Below are positions 17,291-27,081 of a DNA stretch of 64,000 nt, piece by piece. Location of the stretch: positions 1 through 64,000 of IMG/VR virus record IMGVR_UViG_3300009128_000006, one strand, 5' to 3'. The notes under the pieces are model-generated. The model searched no databases and was not told the DNA's origin. It saw only the letters and a program-made list of their open reading frames with translations. Positions within the stretch are counted from its first letter, which is position 1; each line of letters begins with the position of its first letter. This DNA comes from a virus. Position numbers and translations under genes: made by a program.

Positions 17291-17494
17291 GCTGTGCCTC
17301 CTTCACCGAGGTAGTCACAGGGTTGTCTGGCACAGTGGGTCCTTCCACCAGATGTAGCATGAGGCGAGAGAAGACCTCTCCCCATGCAGGCGTCAGCATG
17401 CCCCTTGCGGGACTCAGTTTACGGCTCAGAACGTCCTCCTTATGGGTTTGGACCGTTACTGCCCTTATGGCGGAAACCGCGATACCTTAGAGCA
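17291..17494. other. Intergenic region before the RNA polymerase gene
   Basis: 204 bases with divergent genes on both sides. Besides the two CTTATG elements it contains a weak hairpin (GAGAG, CTCTC near 17364-17378) and an unlikely 40-codon leftward frame. The rightward polymerase frame is open from 17384, but that stretch reads like non-coding sequence. Confidence 0.4.
17439..17469 (-). promoter_or_regulatory. Two CATAAG elements upstream of the leftward island and the RNA polymerase gene
   Basis: Two copies, CTTATGGG at 17439 and CTTATGGCGGAA at 17464 on the plus strand, 25 bases apart. They lie in the 204-base gap between the island (start 17290) and the polymerase start at 17495. The spacing suggests paired or bidirectional promoter cores. 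Confidence 0.45.
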
Positions 17495-20400
17495 ATGGCG
17501 AAGCTCGACACCCGCGCACTCTTTGAGAGCATCAAGACCCGGACCACGGCAGAGATCCGTCAGCAGTTCCCCTTCGAAGGCCGTACTCGCCGCCTCGAGC
17601 TCGTAGACATCAAGGTCGAAGATCAGGCCAGGCTCCCAGCAGATCTGCATCACACAGACAACATCGAGGCCCAGGCTCATGCGAAGGCCAAGGGCCGTAC
17701 CTGGGGCGTTCCTGTCCGGGCCACGCTCCGGCTCGTAGACAAGTCCACAGGGAAGCCCGTAGATCAACAGTCCTTGGTCATCCTCCGCCTTCCGAAGATC
17801 ACGAGCCGCTACAGCTACATCATCGCCGGACAGGAACGGCAGCACGACAGCCTCTTCCGCTCCAAGCCGCGACCGTACCACCGCATCGCCAACAACGGAG
17901 ACATCCAGGCCCGGTGGAACCTCGCCCGAGGCCTGGGCTTCGACATCACCTACGAGCCGAAGAAGGGTCGGTTCCTCATGCGCTTCGGGACCTCGAACGT
18001 CCCGATGCACCCCATCCTTCAGGCTCTCGGAGTCTCTGATGCCAAGATGCGGCAGACATGGGGTGAGGCCGTCTTTGCTGCGAACCAACGGGCCGGAAGG
18101 AGGGAGCGGGATGTCACCAAGGCGTTCACGGCCCTTCGTCTCATGCCTCCAGGACAGAAGCGGGCCACGCATGAGCAGAAGGTGGCCCTTCTGCGGAAGT
18201 ACTTCACCGAGGAGACGGAGGTGTGGCCGGATGCCATGAAGTCCGTCTTCGGCAAGGAGTACTCCAACGTCAACGGCGAGAACCTTCTCCTCTCCTCGAA
18301 GCGGCTCCTGAAGATTCAGAAGGGCCGCTCCAAGGACGCGCCGCCGATTGATGAGCGCCCTGATGATCGCCAGTCTCTGTCGACGAAGTACCTCGCGACC
18401 ACAGAGGACTTCATCATCGAGTCCATCCGGAAGCAGTCTCGTGACCTGCGGCGAAAGGTGCTCTCGAAGATCGACCGCGAGGACGCCCGCATCTCGGACA
18501 TCATCTCGGCCAGCCTCTTCAACAAGGTTGTGCATGGCGTCTTCGACCACGCCCAGCGGCCTGATCAGACCAACCCGCTCCAGTTCCTCTCCGGTCACAT
18601 GCGGACCACCATTCGAGGTGCGGCCTTCGGCGGTGTCGGCTCCACGCGCGTGAATCTGGACAAAGACAAGCAGATCAACCCCACCCATCTGGGGTTTCTT
18701 GATCCTATCCAGACCCCAGAGTGCTGGCCGGGGCATGCCGAAGTCTTCACGAAGGAGGGCTGGATCCGCTGGGACCAGACCGCAAACGATACGGAGTTCC
18801 TGTGCCGCCAAGAGGGGAAGACCTTCTTCCAGGCGGCGGTCCGGGTTCACAGGGGCCCCTACTCCGGAGACCTCTACTGCCTCGAGCATGGCAAGATCTC
18901 CTATGAGGTGACTCCCAATCACCGGATGTGGGTTGACACCGTGAGCGGTCCCTCATCTTGGCGATTCTCGACTGCGAGCCGGGTGCACGGCAAAACGCGC
19001 CGTTTCGACACAGGACACAGTCCCGCCGAAGGAGAACTTCGCGAGTTCACTCTCCCTGTTGTGCCGGGGAACAACTCCTCAAAGAATGTTGAAGAGCCCA
19101 TCGACATCGAAGATTGGGCAGAGTTCATGGGCTGGTTCCTGTCCGAAGGTACGGTTCATTACCGAGAAGACAAAAGCCGCTACAACGTACGCATCGCTCA
19201 AGTCGCATGGAAGAATCTGGCGGAGTACGAAGCGATCGAAGCCCTTCTGGATCGGTTGCCTTTCAACTGGCATTGGGATGGAGAAGGGAAGAGCTTCGGC
19301 ATCTCGACCAAGCAACTTGCGCACTACCTCCGGCAGTTCGGAAAAGCTCACGAGAAGTTCATCCCAGACTACTTCTTCGATGCCACTACGGAAGCGCGAG
19401 AGGCCTTGTTGGAGGCTCTTCTTCTTGGAGACGGCCGTATTGGTTCCGTTCGTAAGGACGGCCGCTCTTACGAGCAGCAGGTCTACACGACTACCAGTCC
19501 TCAACTGGCCATAGACGTAGAACGTCTGGCAGTCTCGCTCGGCTACCCGACCAAGATCTCCCGCTATGAGGACAACCGCGAAGATCGGTATCTCGACGTC
19601 TATGAGGTACGACTCCTGCAGCATCGCTATCGTACGGCCACCCCACGCCACCCCAACTACCCTTCGAGATACCACAGGAAGAAGTACTCAGGGCAAGTCT
19701 ACTGCGCGACTGTTCCAGGAGGCCTCCTTTACTGCCGGATGCCCGGAAAGGTAGGATTCTGGTCAGGGAACTCCGATGAAACGGGTATCGCCCTGCATCT
19801 CCCTCTCGGAGTCCAGCTCACACCAGCCAAGCAGCAGAAGGGCAAGTCCCGCGTCTCGCCAGGCCACGAACTGAACACCAAGGTCTACGACCGGAAGAAG
19901 AAGGACTGGGTCCTGGCCACCCCTGCCGATCTCGAGCGGGAGAACGTCGCATATCCGGACCAGGTGAAGTGGACGAACGGCCGCCCCACACCAGTCTCCC
20001 GGGATGTGGTCTGCTACGACTCGGAGCGGGGTACGTCTTCTCGCCCCTGGGCACAGGTCCGTTACATCCTCCCTTCCTCGAAGGCTCTGCTCTCTTTTTC
20101 TGCGAACCTCATCCCGTTCCTGGGTAGCAACTCCGGGAACAGGACCATGACCGGCTCCAAGATGCAGGAGCAGGCAGTCGCACTCAAAGATCGAGAGGCC
20201 CCGCTTGTTCAGACGAAGACCGATGGCAAGATGACTTTCGAGTCAGCCCTCGGTACGACCTCCTCTCATCGGTCTCCGGTGGCAGGAACGATCACACGGG
20301 TGACGAAGGATGCTATCTTTATCCGTCCATCCTCAGGAGGAAAGGCAGTAAAAGTACCCATCTACAACCACTTCCCTCTCAACGGGAAGAAGGGGATGAT

Positions 20401-23400
20401 TCACGCAGAGCCTGTGGTGAAGAAGGGCCAGAAGGTGAAGGAGGGAGATCTCCTCGCAGATACGTCGTTTACGAAGGGCGGCACCCTGGCCATGGGGAAA
20501 AACCTCCGGACGGCCTACATCCCATGGAAGGGGCTGACATTCGAGGACTCAGTGGTCATTTCTGAGTCGGCATCGAAGAAGCTCACATCCTCACATTTGC
20601 ATAAGGAGTCGGTGACGTTCTATACCGGCATGCTTGGTGGGAAGCCGGGCTCCAAGGCAAAGTGGGTGGACTACGCTTTGCCGGAGCGTACGACTGCTGA
20701 CAAGCTCGCGAAGCTCGATGATGCGGGCATCGTAAATGTCGGCACGAAGGTGGTGGACGGTGACGTCCTCATCGCCGTCTTGTCGCCTTCGCAGCAGACC
20801 AAAGAGGATGCGATTCTCAAGAGCATCCATCGGTCTCTGGTTCGCGACTACCGCGACCGCTCCGTTGTCTGGCACCATGACTATCCAGGCACGGTGGTCA
20901 AGGTCACTCGTGCCGGGAAGAAGGTCACTGTCCATGTGAAGACCGAAGAGCCTATGACCATCGGCGACAAGCTCGCAGGTCGCTACGGGAACAAGGGTGT
21001 GGTCGGGCGCGTGGTTCCAGACAAGGAGATGCCACGAACGAAGGATGGCAAGCCGCTGGACGTTTTGTTCAATCCTGCCACAGTCGTCTCTCGGATGAAC
21101 CTTGGTCAGGTGTTGGAGACTGCTGCAAGCAAGATCGCGCGGAAGACTGGCAAGCCTTTCGTGGTCGAGAACTTCGCAGCGGGTGTGGACCATACTCAGC
21201 AGGTCAAGGATGCTCTGAAGAAGCACGGCCTCTCAGACACCGAAGAGGTCATCGATCCTGCGACAGGGAAGCCCATCGGGCAAGTACTGACGGGTGAGCA
21301 GTACATCATGAAGCTCCACCACATGGTGGATAAAGCCATGACTGCGCGTTCTTACGGGACTTACACCTCCTCCGGCGCAGCCCCTGCAGGCTCTGGCATT
21401 CCTGGTGGTGGCCAGAAGATGGATGCCTTGGCGACCTATGCCCTCCTCGCACACGGAGCGAAGCACAACCTCCGAGACGCTCAGACCATCAAGTCCGATG
21501 GTGACCAGGAAGAGGTGTGGGATGCCGTGATGCTCGGCCGTCCATTGCCTCCGCCGAAGCCGACGCGAGGCATGACCAACATGCTCTCGTACATGCGGGC
21601 GATGGGTATCGATACCGAGAAGAAGGGCAACAACTACGTCATCTCCCCGCTCACGGATAAGCAGGCTCTCGCCATCTCCAATGGCGAGATCAAGATGCCC
21701 CACAAGGCGCTGTACGCGAAGGGCGCACGCACTCTCGAAGAGGCACGCGGTCTCTTTGATCCACGAGTCACGGGCGGAATGGATGGCCCTTACTGGGGAC
21801 ACATCAAGCTGCAAGAGCGCATGCCGAACCCGATGTTCCAGGGAGCTATCCAATCCCTGCTTGGCATCACGGACAGGCAGTACAAAGAGCTCGTAGGTCC
21901 GAAGCTCCAGAAGGACGGCTCCTCTGGTTTCGACGTCATCAACCAGCGGCTCGGGGCCATCAACGTAGACCGCGAGCTGGCAGCTACTCAGGCTCAGCTC
22001 CCGAAGCTCACGGAGTCCAAGCTCAACAAGGCTCGGAAGAAGGTCAAGTACCTTCAAGCCTTGAAGAAGCTGAAGGTCTCTCCGGTGGATGCGTACACCA
22101 GCAAGGTTGTACCTGTCATTCCGCCGACGATGAGGAAGATCTCCATCGGTCTGGATGGGAAGCAGATCCTCGATGACCTCAACGGCCTGTACCTCTCAGT
22201 CGGCCAGGCCAATGCCGCGTTGAAGAACGCAGACCCTTCGACTCCGAGGTCAGAGCTTCAGAAGTCAAAGGCCCACCTGTACCAGGCCACCGCGGGGCTG
22301 CGGATGACGGGTACTTCCATCGGCGGCCGCCACCACCGCGGACTGATGGAGAGGCTCATCGGCAAGGTGCAGGGCGTAGGCCAGCCGAAGCACTCCCTGT
22401 TCCAGTCGGGAGTCCTCGGTAGGCGACAGGATCTCTCCGGCCGCTCGGTCATCATCCCTGAGCCAGACATGGGCCTCGACGAGGTCGGTATTCCCATCCC
22501 CATGGCGATGGAGATGTATCGCCCCTTCGTCGTCCGAGAGCTCGTACGGGAGGGAACGGCCCCTCTTGATGCCGACAAGCTCATCGACAAGAACGATCCT
22601 CGGACCCTTCACGCCTTGAAGCGTGCAGTGGCAGATCGTCCCGTACTGATGAAGCGTGACCCTGCCCTGCACAAGTTCTCTGTCATGGGGTTCAAGCCGA
22701 AGCTCGTGAGCGGGAAGTCCATCCAGATCCATCCGCTCGTCACGGGCGGCTTCAACGCGGACTTCGACGGCGACAAGATGGGCCTCTTCGTACCGGCCTC
22801 TGAAGAGGCAAAGGACGAGGCCCAGAAGCTCCTGCCCTCGAAGAACCTGTTCAGCCCGACCCACTTCGGACTGATGCCGACCCCCTCACAGGACTCCCTC
22901 CACGGGATCTACCTGTCCACGAAGTGGGGCCGTCCTGTCACAGTACCGAAGGGAACCACCCGGCAGCAGGCCGTTACCATGCTGCGGAAGGGCGAGCTCA
23001 AGCCCTCGGACGTCATCACCATCGACGGCAAGAAGACCACGCCTGGCCGTCTTGAGCTTGCTTCCAGACTCCCGCCCGCCATGCGAGATGATGCGCGGCT
23101 CTTGTACGACAAGAACTTCAAGCTCGACAAGAAAGGGATGAAGGCATTCCTCACGGATGTGGCTCGGAAGCATCCGAAGCAGTTCGGCGTGGCCGTCAAT
23201 GCCTGGAAGGACCAGGGGAATCGGGTCTCCTTCACTGCCGGAGCTTCGTTCTCCCTCAACGACTTCCACGATGGGAAGAGGGCCCGGGATCGCATCCTCG
23301 CCAAGTACAAGCGCAAGGAGGCAGAGATCCGGTCCTCCCGGAAGTCTCGTCGTCAGAAGGACAAGGCCATCGTCGCGCTCTATGCCAAGGCTCAGGCGGA

Positions 23401-26032
23401 ACTCAAGGCTGCTGGCATGGAGATGTACGGCAAGAGCAAGAACCGTGTCTACGAGTGGGCACAGTCCGGCGGCCGTGGTGGTTGGAACCAGTTTGGCCAG
23501 ATGGTCTTCGGCCCGATGCTCGTCACCGATCCGGAGAAGCGTCCAGTCCCTGTCCCGCTCACGAAGTCTTACGGCGAGGGTCTTCCCATCTCGCAGTACA
23601 TGGCCGCGATGCACGGAGCCCGAAAGGGAACCCTGGACCGCGCAGCAGGTACGCGAGACCCTGGTGCCCTGACTAAGGACATCATCAACACCGTCATCGA
23701 CTACAAGGTCTCGGCCGAGGACTGCGGCTCTACGCGTGGCACGAAGATGCCAACCGCGAGCGTGGACACGGCGGACAGGTACCTCATCACCCCGGTCAAG
23801 TTGAAGGATGGCACGACCATTCAGGCAGGCACGCTTCTGACCTCGCCACTCCTGACCCGGATGCGGAACTCTGGAGTCAAGGAGGCACACGTCCGTTCAC
23901 CCTTGCACTGCAAGATGTCGAAGGGGATCTGCCAGCACTGCCTCGGCCTCTCCGAGCGAGGGAAGCATCACGATGTAGGTACCAACGTGGGGGTCATCTC
24001 TGGCCACGCGCTGGGAGAACCGGTCACACAGCTCACCATGCGGTGCAACGCTGCAGGGAACTTGGTCCGTATACGCGCCGGGGAGGACATCTTTACCTGC
24101 TCTCTGGAGCAGCTCTGGCAGTCCATTCCCGGTACGGTTCGCGTGGATGACGACCCCGGACATACGCGAATCGAGACGAAGGCAACGCCAGGTTTGGAGG
24201 TATGGGACCAGACCGGGTGGACGAGGATTCGTACGATCCAGAGACATCAGCAGGATGACGAGATGTACATCTCTCGTACATCATCGGGACGTGCCTTCGT
24301 ATCGCAGGGGAACCATCCGAACTGGGCCCGCCAGAACGCTCCTGCGTGTACCTCTTGCGGGTGTGAGGAGCCTCACAAGTTCAACAGCCGGCACCAGCGC
24401 AGAGGCGAGGACATGGTCACGCTCCGATGCGTGGAGTGCGACCATCGTTTCACGGTCCGGAAGGGTGAGTACGAGCGGGGCCAGGAGCGGGTGGTCTACA
24501 CAGAGAATCTCCAGGGCCTGCTGATCGGAGTCTCGGAGGCGCCCAAAGACACCGTGCCTTTCGAGCTTCCGATGCCTCCGTACCTGATGGGTATGTGGCT
24601 CGCAGAAGGGTGCTTCCGCCATGAGAAGAACAAGACTCTCCGACTGGAAGAGGGAACGCAGCGACGGGTCAAGCGTAGTCACACGAACTACCGGAAGCTC
24701 CACTCACTGATCATTACTCAGAAGCCTGGAGTGATTCACGACCAGATCCTCCAGGAGCTCGATGAAGCGGGCATCTCGTACCATGTCTCTGGCAAGAACA
24801 TCATCTTTGGAGATGTAGAGCTTTGCCAGCGACTATGGGGCTGCGGAAGCAAGGCATCTGAGAAGCAGCTTCCTCCCGGATTCCTTGCGATGTCGAAGGA
24901 ATCCATCATGGAGTTTTTGGCGGGATACTACGACGGAGACGGTACTTGCGACCCAGGTGAGACACGCTTCTCTTTCGACACTACGAGCTGGACTCTCGCG
25001 TCTCAGGTTGCAGAGCTTGTACGCGCGATAGACGGAGTGGCGAGTCTCTACAAAACCCCGTGGAGAGGTACCTCTCAGAACCAAGGCTACCGCGTCAATG
25101 CAGCCCTCTATGAGCCTTTGCCGTCTGTGAAGGGCCACCCGCTTCGGACAAGCCTCAACTCTGAGTTCGACGATTACGAACAGGTATCTGCCGTGCAAGA
25201 GGTTGAATACGGAGGGGGCTTCGTGTACGACATCGCTACAGAGACGAGGGCTTTCTCGTCGAACGGGGTTCGCACTCACAACACCTTCCATACCGGTGGA
25301 TCGGTCGGCAACGATGGTGTCGTGGATGCCTTCCAGCGGGTGAAGCAGCTCTTCTTTGTTCCGAAGAGGCTTCCAGGATCTGCGGCCTTGGCGACGGTCT
25401 CCGGCCAGGTGTCCCTGGTCCGACAGAATCCTCTCGGAGGCTACGACGTTGTCATCGAAGGGAAGACGCACCGTGTCATCGAAGGGAAGGTGCTGCCGAG
25501 CATCCGAAAGGGTGTGCATGTCAAGAAGGGTGATCCACTCTCCTCCGGCTCCATCAATCCGCATGAGCTCCTGCAGCAGACCAGGAGCATGGGGCGGGTT
25601 CGTGACTACCTGACTACTGAGGTTTCCAAGGCGTATGGCGGGTCCGTACGTCGTCGGCATGTGGAGACGGTGGTGAGGGCCATGACGAACCTCACCATGG
25701 TCAACTCTGCTCCACCAGACTCCGGCCTGATGCGCGGCCAGCTCACGCCCTTGTCACGCGTGAAGGCGTACAACGAGGAGGCCAAGGCCGAGGGGAAGCC
25801 GACCATCCTTCATACGCCTCAGCTCCGTCCCATGACGGAGATGCCATTGGCAGGTAAGGAAGACTGGATGGCGCGGTTGAACTACCGTCGCCTGAAGGAG
25901 ACGTACCAGGAAGGTGCAGCACAGGGCTGGGCCTCGGACATTCACGGAGATCATCCGATTCCTGGTCTGGCTCATGGTGCGGAGTTCGGGCTGAAGCCCT
26001 ATGAGCCTCCGAAGGTTCCCGGGAGACGGTGA
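17495..26032 (+). CDS. Fused beta-beta' multisubunit-type RNA polymerase with two inteins
   Basis: 2845-residue precursor, about 2082 after removing two inteins. The beta part has SANLIPFLGSNSGNRTMTG, AYIPWKGLTFEDSVVISES and KLAGRYGNKGVVGR followed by SRMNLGQVLE, all close to cellular RpoB. The beta' part starts near residue 1419 (GLFDPRVTGG), but the N-terminal zinc finger of RpoC is gone. It has GRRQDLSGRSVI, the catalytic NADFDGD (1754-1760), GARKGTLDRAAGT at the bridge-helix and trigger-loop region, the second zinc site (EDCG, then CKMSKGICQHC) and GEPVTQLTMR. ATG at 17495 (MAKLDTRALFES) is preferred over an open upstream frame. No alpha or sigma gene is seen. Its place among late genes suggests packaging in the virion. 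Confidence 0.95.
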   Translation: MAKLDTRALFESIKTRTTAEIRQQFPFEGRTRRLELVDIKVEDQARLPADLHHTDNIEAQAHAKAKGRTWGVPVRATLRLVDKSTGKPVDQQSLVILRLPKITSRYSYIIAGQERQHDSLFRSKPRPYHRIANNGDIQARWNLARGLGFDITYEPKKGRFLMRFGTSNVPMHPILQALGVSDAKMRQTWGEAVFAANQRAGRRERDVTKAFTALRLMPPGQKRATHEQKVALLRKYFTEETEVWPDAMKSVFGKEYSNVNGENLLLSSKRLLKIQKGRSKDAPPIDERPDDRQSLSTKYLATTEDFIIESIRKQSRDLRRKVLSKIDREDARISDIISASLFNKVVHGVFDHAQRPDQTNPLQFLSGHMRTTIRGAAFGGVGSTRVNLDKDKQINPTHLGFLDPIQTPECWPGHAEVFTKEGWIRWDQTANDTEFLCRQEGKTFFQAAVRVHRGPYSGDLYCLEHGKISYEVTPNHRMWVDTVSGPSSWRFSTASRVHGKTRRFDTGHSPAEGELREFTLPVVPGNNSSKNVEEPIDIEDWAEFMGWFLSEGTVHYREDKSRYNVRIAQVAWKNLAEYEAIEALLDRLPFNWHWDGEGKSFGISTKQLAHYLRQFGKAHEKFIPDYFFDATTEAREALLEALLLGDGRIGSVRKDGRSYEQQVYTTTSPQLAIDVERLAVSLGYPTKISRYEDNREDRYLDVYEVRLLQHRYRTATPRHPNYPSRYHRKKYSGQVYCATVPGGLLYCRMPGKVGFWSGNSDETGIALHLPLGVQLTPAKQQKGKSRVSPGHELNTKVYDRKKKDWVLATPADLERENVAYPDQVKWTNGRPTPVSRDVVCYDSERGTSSRPWAQVRYILPSSKALLSFSANLIPFLGSNSGNRTMTGSKMQEQAVALKDREAPLVQTKTDGKMTFESALGTTSSHRSPVAGTITRVTKDAIFIRPSSGGKAVKVPIYNHFPLNGKKGMIHAEPVVKKGQKVKEGDLLADTSFTKGGTLAMGKNLRTAYIPWKGLTFEDSVVISESASKKLTSSHLHKESVTFYTGMLGGKPGSKAKWVDYALPERTTADKLAKLDDAGIVNVGTKVVDGDVLIAVLSPSQQTKEDAILKSIHRSLVRDYRDRSVVWHHDYPGTVVKVTRAGKKVTVHVKTEEPMTIGDKLAGRYGNKGVVGRVVPDKEMPRTKDGKPLDVLFNPATVVSRMNLGQVLETAASKIARKTGKPFVVENFAAGVDHTQQVKDALKKHGLSDTEEVIDPATGKPIGQVLTGEQYIMKLHHMVDKAMTARSYGTYTSSGAAPAGSGIPGGGQKMDALATYALLAHGAKHNLRDAQTIKSDGDQEEVWDAVMLGRPLPPPKPTRGMTNMLSYMRAMGIDTEKKGNNYVISPLTDKQALAISNGEIKMPHKALYAKGARTLEEARGLFDPRVTGGMDGPYWGHIKLQERMPNPMFQGAIQSLLGITDRQYKELVGPKLQKDGSSGFDVINQRLGAINVDRELAATQAQLPKLTESKLNKARKKVKYLQALKKLKVSPVDAYTSKVVPVIPPTMRKISIGLDGKQILDDLNGLYLSVGQANAALKNADPSTPRSELQKSKAHLYQATAGLRMTGTSIGGRHHRGLMERLIGKVQGVGQPKHSLFQSGVLGRRQDLSGRSVIIPEPDMGLDEVGIPIPMAMEMYRPFVVRELVREGTAPLDADKLIDKNDPRTLHALKRAVADRPVLMKRDPALHKFSVMGFKPKLVSGKSIQIHPLVTGGFNADFDGDKMGLFVPASEEAKDEAQKLLPSKNLFSPTHFGLMPTPSQDSLHGIYLSTKWGRPVTVPKGTTRQQAVTMLRKGELKPSDVITIDGKKTTPGRLELASRLPPAMRDDARLLYDKNFKLDKKGMKAFLTDVARKHPKQFGVAVNAWKDQGNRVSFTAGASFSLNDFHDGKRARDRILAKYKRKEAEIRSSRKSRRQKDKAIVALYAKAQAELKAAGMEMYGKSKNRVYEWAQSGGRGGWNQFGQMVFGPMLVTDPEKRPVPVPLTKSYGEGLPISQYMAAMHGARKGTLDRAAGTRDPGALTKDIINTVIDYKVSAEDCGSTRGTKMPTASVDTADRYLITPVKLKDGTTIQAGTLLTSPLLTRMRNSGVKEAHVRSPLHCKMSKGICQHCLGLSERGKHHDVGTNVGVISGHALGEPVTQLTMRCNAAGNLVRIRAGEDIFTCSLEQLWQSIPGTVRVDDDPGHTRIETKATPGLEVWDQTGWTRIRTIQRHQQDDEMYISRTSSGRAFVSQGNHPNWARQNAPACTSCGCEEPHKFNSRHQRRGEDMVTLRCVECDHRFTVRKGEYERGQERVVYTENLQGLLIGVSEAPKDTVPFELPMPPYLMGMWLAEGCFRHEKNKTLRLEEGTQRRVKRSHTNYRKLHSLIITQKPGVIHDQILQELDEAGISYHVSGKNIIFGDVELCQRLWGCGSKASEKQLPPGFLAMSKESIMEFLAGYYDGDGTCDPGETRFSFDTTSWTLASQVAELVRAIDGVASLYKTPWRGTSQNQGYRVNAALYEPLPSVKGHPLRTSLNSEFDDYEQVSAVQEVEYGGGFVYDIATETRAFSSNGVRTHNTFHTGGSVGNDGVVDAFQRVKQLFFVPKRLPGSAALATVSGQVSLVRQNPLGGYDVVIEGKTHRVIEGKVLPSIRKGVHVKKGDPLSSGSINPHELLQQTRSMGRVRDYLTTEVSKAYGGSVRRRHVETVVRAMTNLTMVNSAPPDSGLMRGQLTPLSRVKAYNEEAKAEGKPTILHTPQLRPMTEMPLAGKEDWMARLNYRRLKETYQEGAAQGWASDIHGDHPIPGLAHGAEFGLKPYEPPKVPGRR
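18722..19771 (+). mobile_element. Intein 1 in the RNA polymerase (beta part)
   Basis: 350 residues. It begins CWPGHAEVFTKEG, has block B VTPNHRMW, endonuclease motifs FMGWFLSEGTV and LLEALLLGDGRI, and ends VGFWSGN before Ser+1. It splits IQTPE from SDETGIALHL, the beta-subunit IETPEG-NIGL motif. The penultimate residue is Gly instead of His, a known but less common ending. Confidence 0.93.
24044..25282 (+). mobile_element. Intein 2 in the RNA polymerase (beta' part), with zinc ribbon
   Basis: 413 residues. It begins CNAAGNLVRIRAGED and ends GVRTHN before Thr+1, splitting QLTMR from TFHTGG, an invariant beta' segment. Endonuclease motifs are LMGMWLAEGCF and FLAGYYDGDGTC. It also holds a zinc ribbon, CTSCGCEE with CVECDHRF, which may be part of the endonuclease DNA-binding region. 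Confidence 0.95.
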
Positions 26033-27078
26033 TGTTGAAGCAGGGCAGGCATTTCACAGCCGAAGAGTTCGACCAGATGGTTGGAAGTCTTCGTGATCTT
26101 CGGAAGAAGCGGCAGGCGAAGGCCGACAAGGGAGGTCTTCTGCGAGGCTGGCATCAACGAGGTGCTGACGCAGCGAAGCGGGACGCGGACAGCTTCCTCG
26201 TGCCGGGAGTTCGCGAGCAGCTGGTCAAGAGCGCAGAGTACGTCTACGAGCTCTATGAGAAGGTAGGAGCCCCCACACCTGAGAAGGCCCGACTTCTGAA
26301 GGAACGGCGAGAGGCGGCAGCGGCGAAGGCCCACAGGCAGGTGCAGAAGTACGAGGCGAAGTCTACGGCCCGACGCGCGGGCGGCGTAGATGCTGCCACC
26401 GCAGAGAAGATGGATCGTGCACAAGCGCGATTGCGCGGCCGTGCGGAGTTTGTGAGTGGAGTGGGCAAAGAGCAACAAGCCCCGGCCAATATCCCCGAGC
26501 AATACCGTGAACAGGCCAAGAAGGACATCGCCAAGCAAACAAGACAGGGGTACAGGGGTCTGCTCGGGCGTGGCAAGGATTCCCCTCTGGTACGTCGCCA
26601 TATCCCCGAAAACCCGGCCGCAGTCAAAGCTCGGAAGGCTGAGGAGCTTCGCGGGAAGCTAAAGACTCACTTCGCAGATCAGCATGCTGCTGAAGCGAAG
26701 GCCCAGCAGGACTTCGTCGACAAGGCCAAAGCCCGTCAGGTTGGTGGTACCCAATCCGCAGCTTCTGCGTCGAAGCCTCCTACGGTATCGGCCCCTACGC
26801 CGAAGCCTGAGACTCCCACGCCGAAGCCCGACGCTTCCACCACTTCTGGAGGGGGTAGCTCTACTTCGACTCCAGATGCTGCCAAGCCCAAGCCTCCTCC
26901 GAAGACCCCGTCGAAGGGCCTGCTCGGAGGTATGAAGCCCGGGACGAAGCGCGGTCTTCTGATTGGAGGCGGCGTGGCGACAGGTCTGGCAGGTCTGGCG
27001 GCCATCCGTTCTGCCACAGCACCAAAGACTCCGCCGCCTCCGAAGATGGCAGGTTTGGCGGCACTGATCTGGAAGTAG
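26032..27078 (+). CDS. Virion-type protein with Pro-rich linker and membrane-like C-terminus
   Basis: 348 residues; the ATG shares a base with the polymerase stop, so translation is probably coupled. An N-terminal helical part contains LVKSAEYVYELYEKVG, nearly the same as the start of the kinase-like protein. Charged helices follow, then a Pro/Thr/Ser linker near 245-300, and a Gly-rich hydrophobic segment (GLLIGGGVATGLAGLAAI) near the end. Function unknown. Coupling to the polymerase raises the possibility that it is a packaging or ejection partner, but this is inference. Confidence 0.6.
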   Translation: MLKQGRHFTAEEFDQMVGSLRDLRKKRQAKADKGGLLRGWHQRGADAAKRDADSFLVPGVREQLVKSAEYVYELYEKVGAPTPEKARLLKERREAAAAKAHRQVQKYEAKSTARRAGGVDAATAEKMDRAQARLRGRAEFVSGVGKEQQAPANIPEQYREQAKKDIAKQTRQGYRGLLGRGKDSPLVRRHIPENPAAVKARKAEELRGKLKTHFADQHAAEAKAQQDFVDKAKARQVGGTQSAASASKPPTVSAPTPKPETPTPKPDASTTSGGGSSTSTPDAAKPKPPPKTPSKGLLGGMKPGTKRGLLIGGGVATGLAGLAAIRSATAPKTPPPPKMAGLAALIWK

Positions 27079-27081
27079 GCC

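Noticed and set aside
17238-17360. A 40-codon leftward frame (MLHLVEGPTV)
   Set aside because: No ribosome site, and it overlaps the membrane-protein frame, which has GGAGG.
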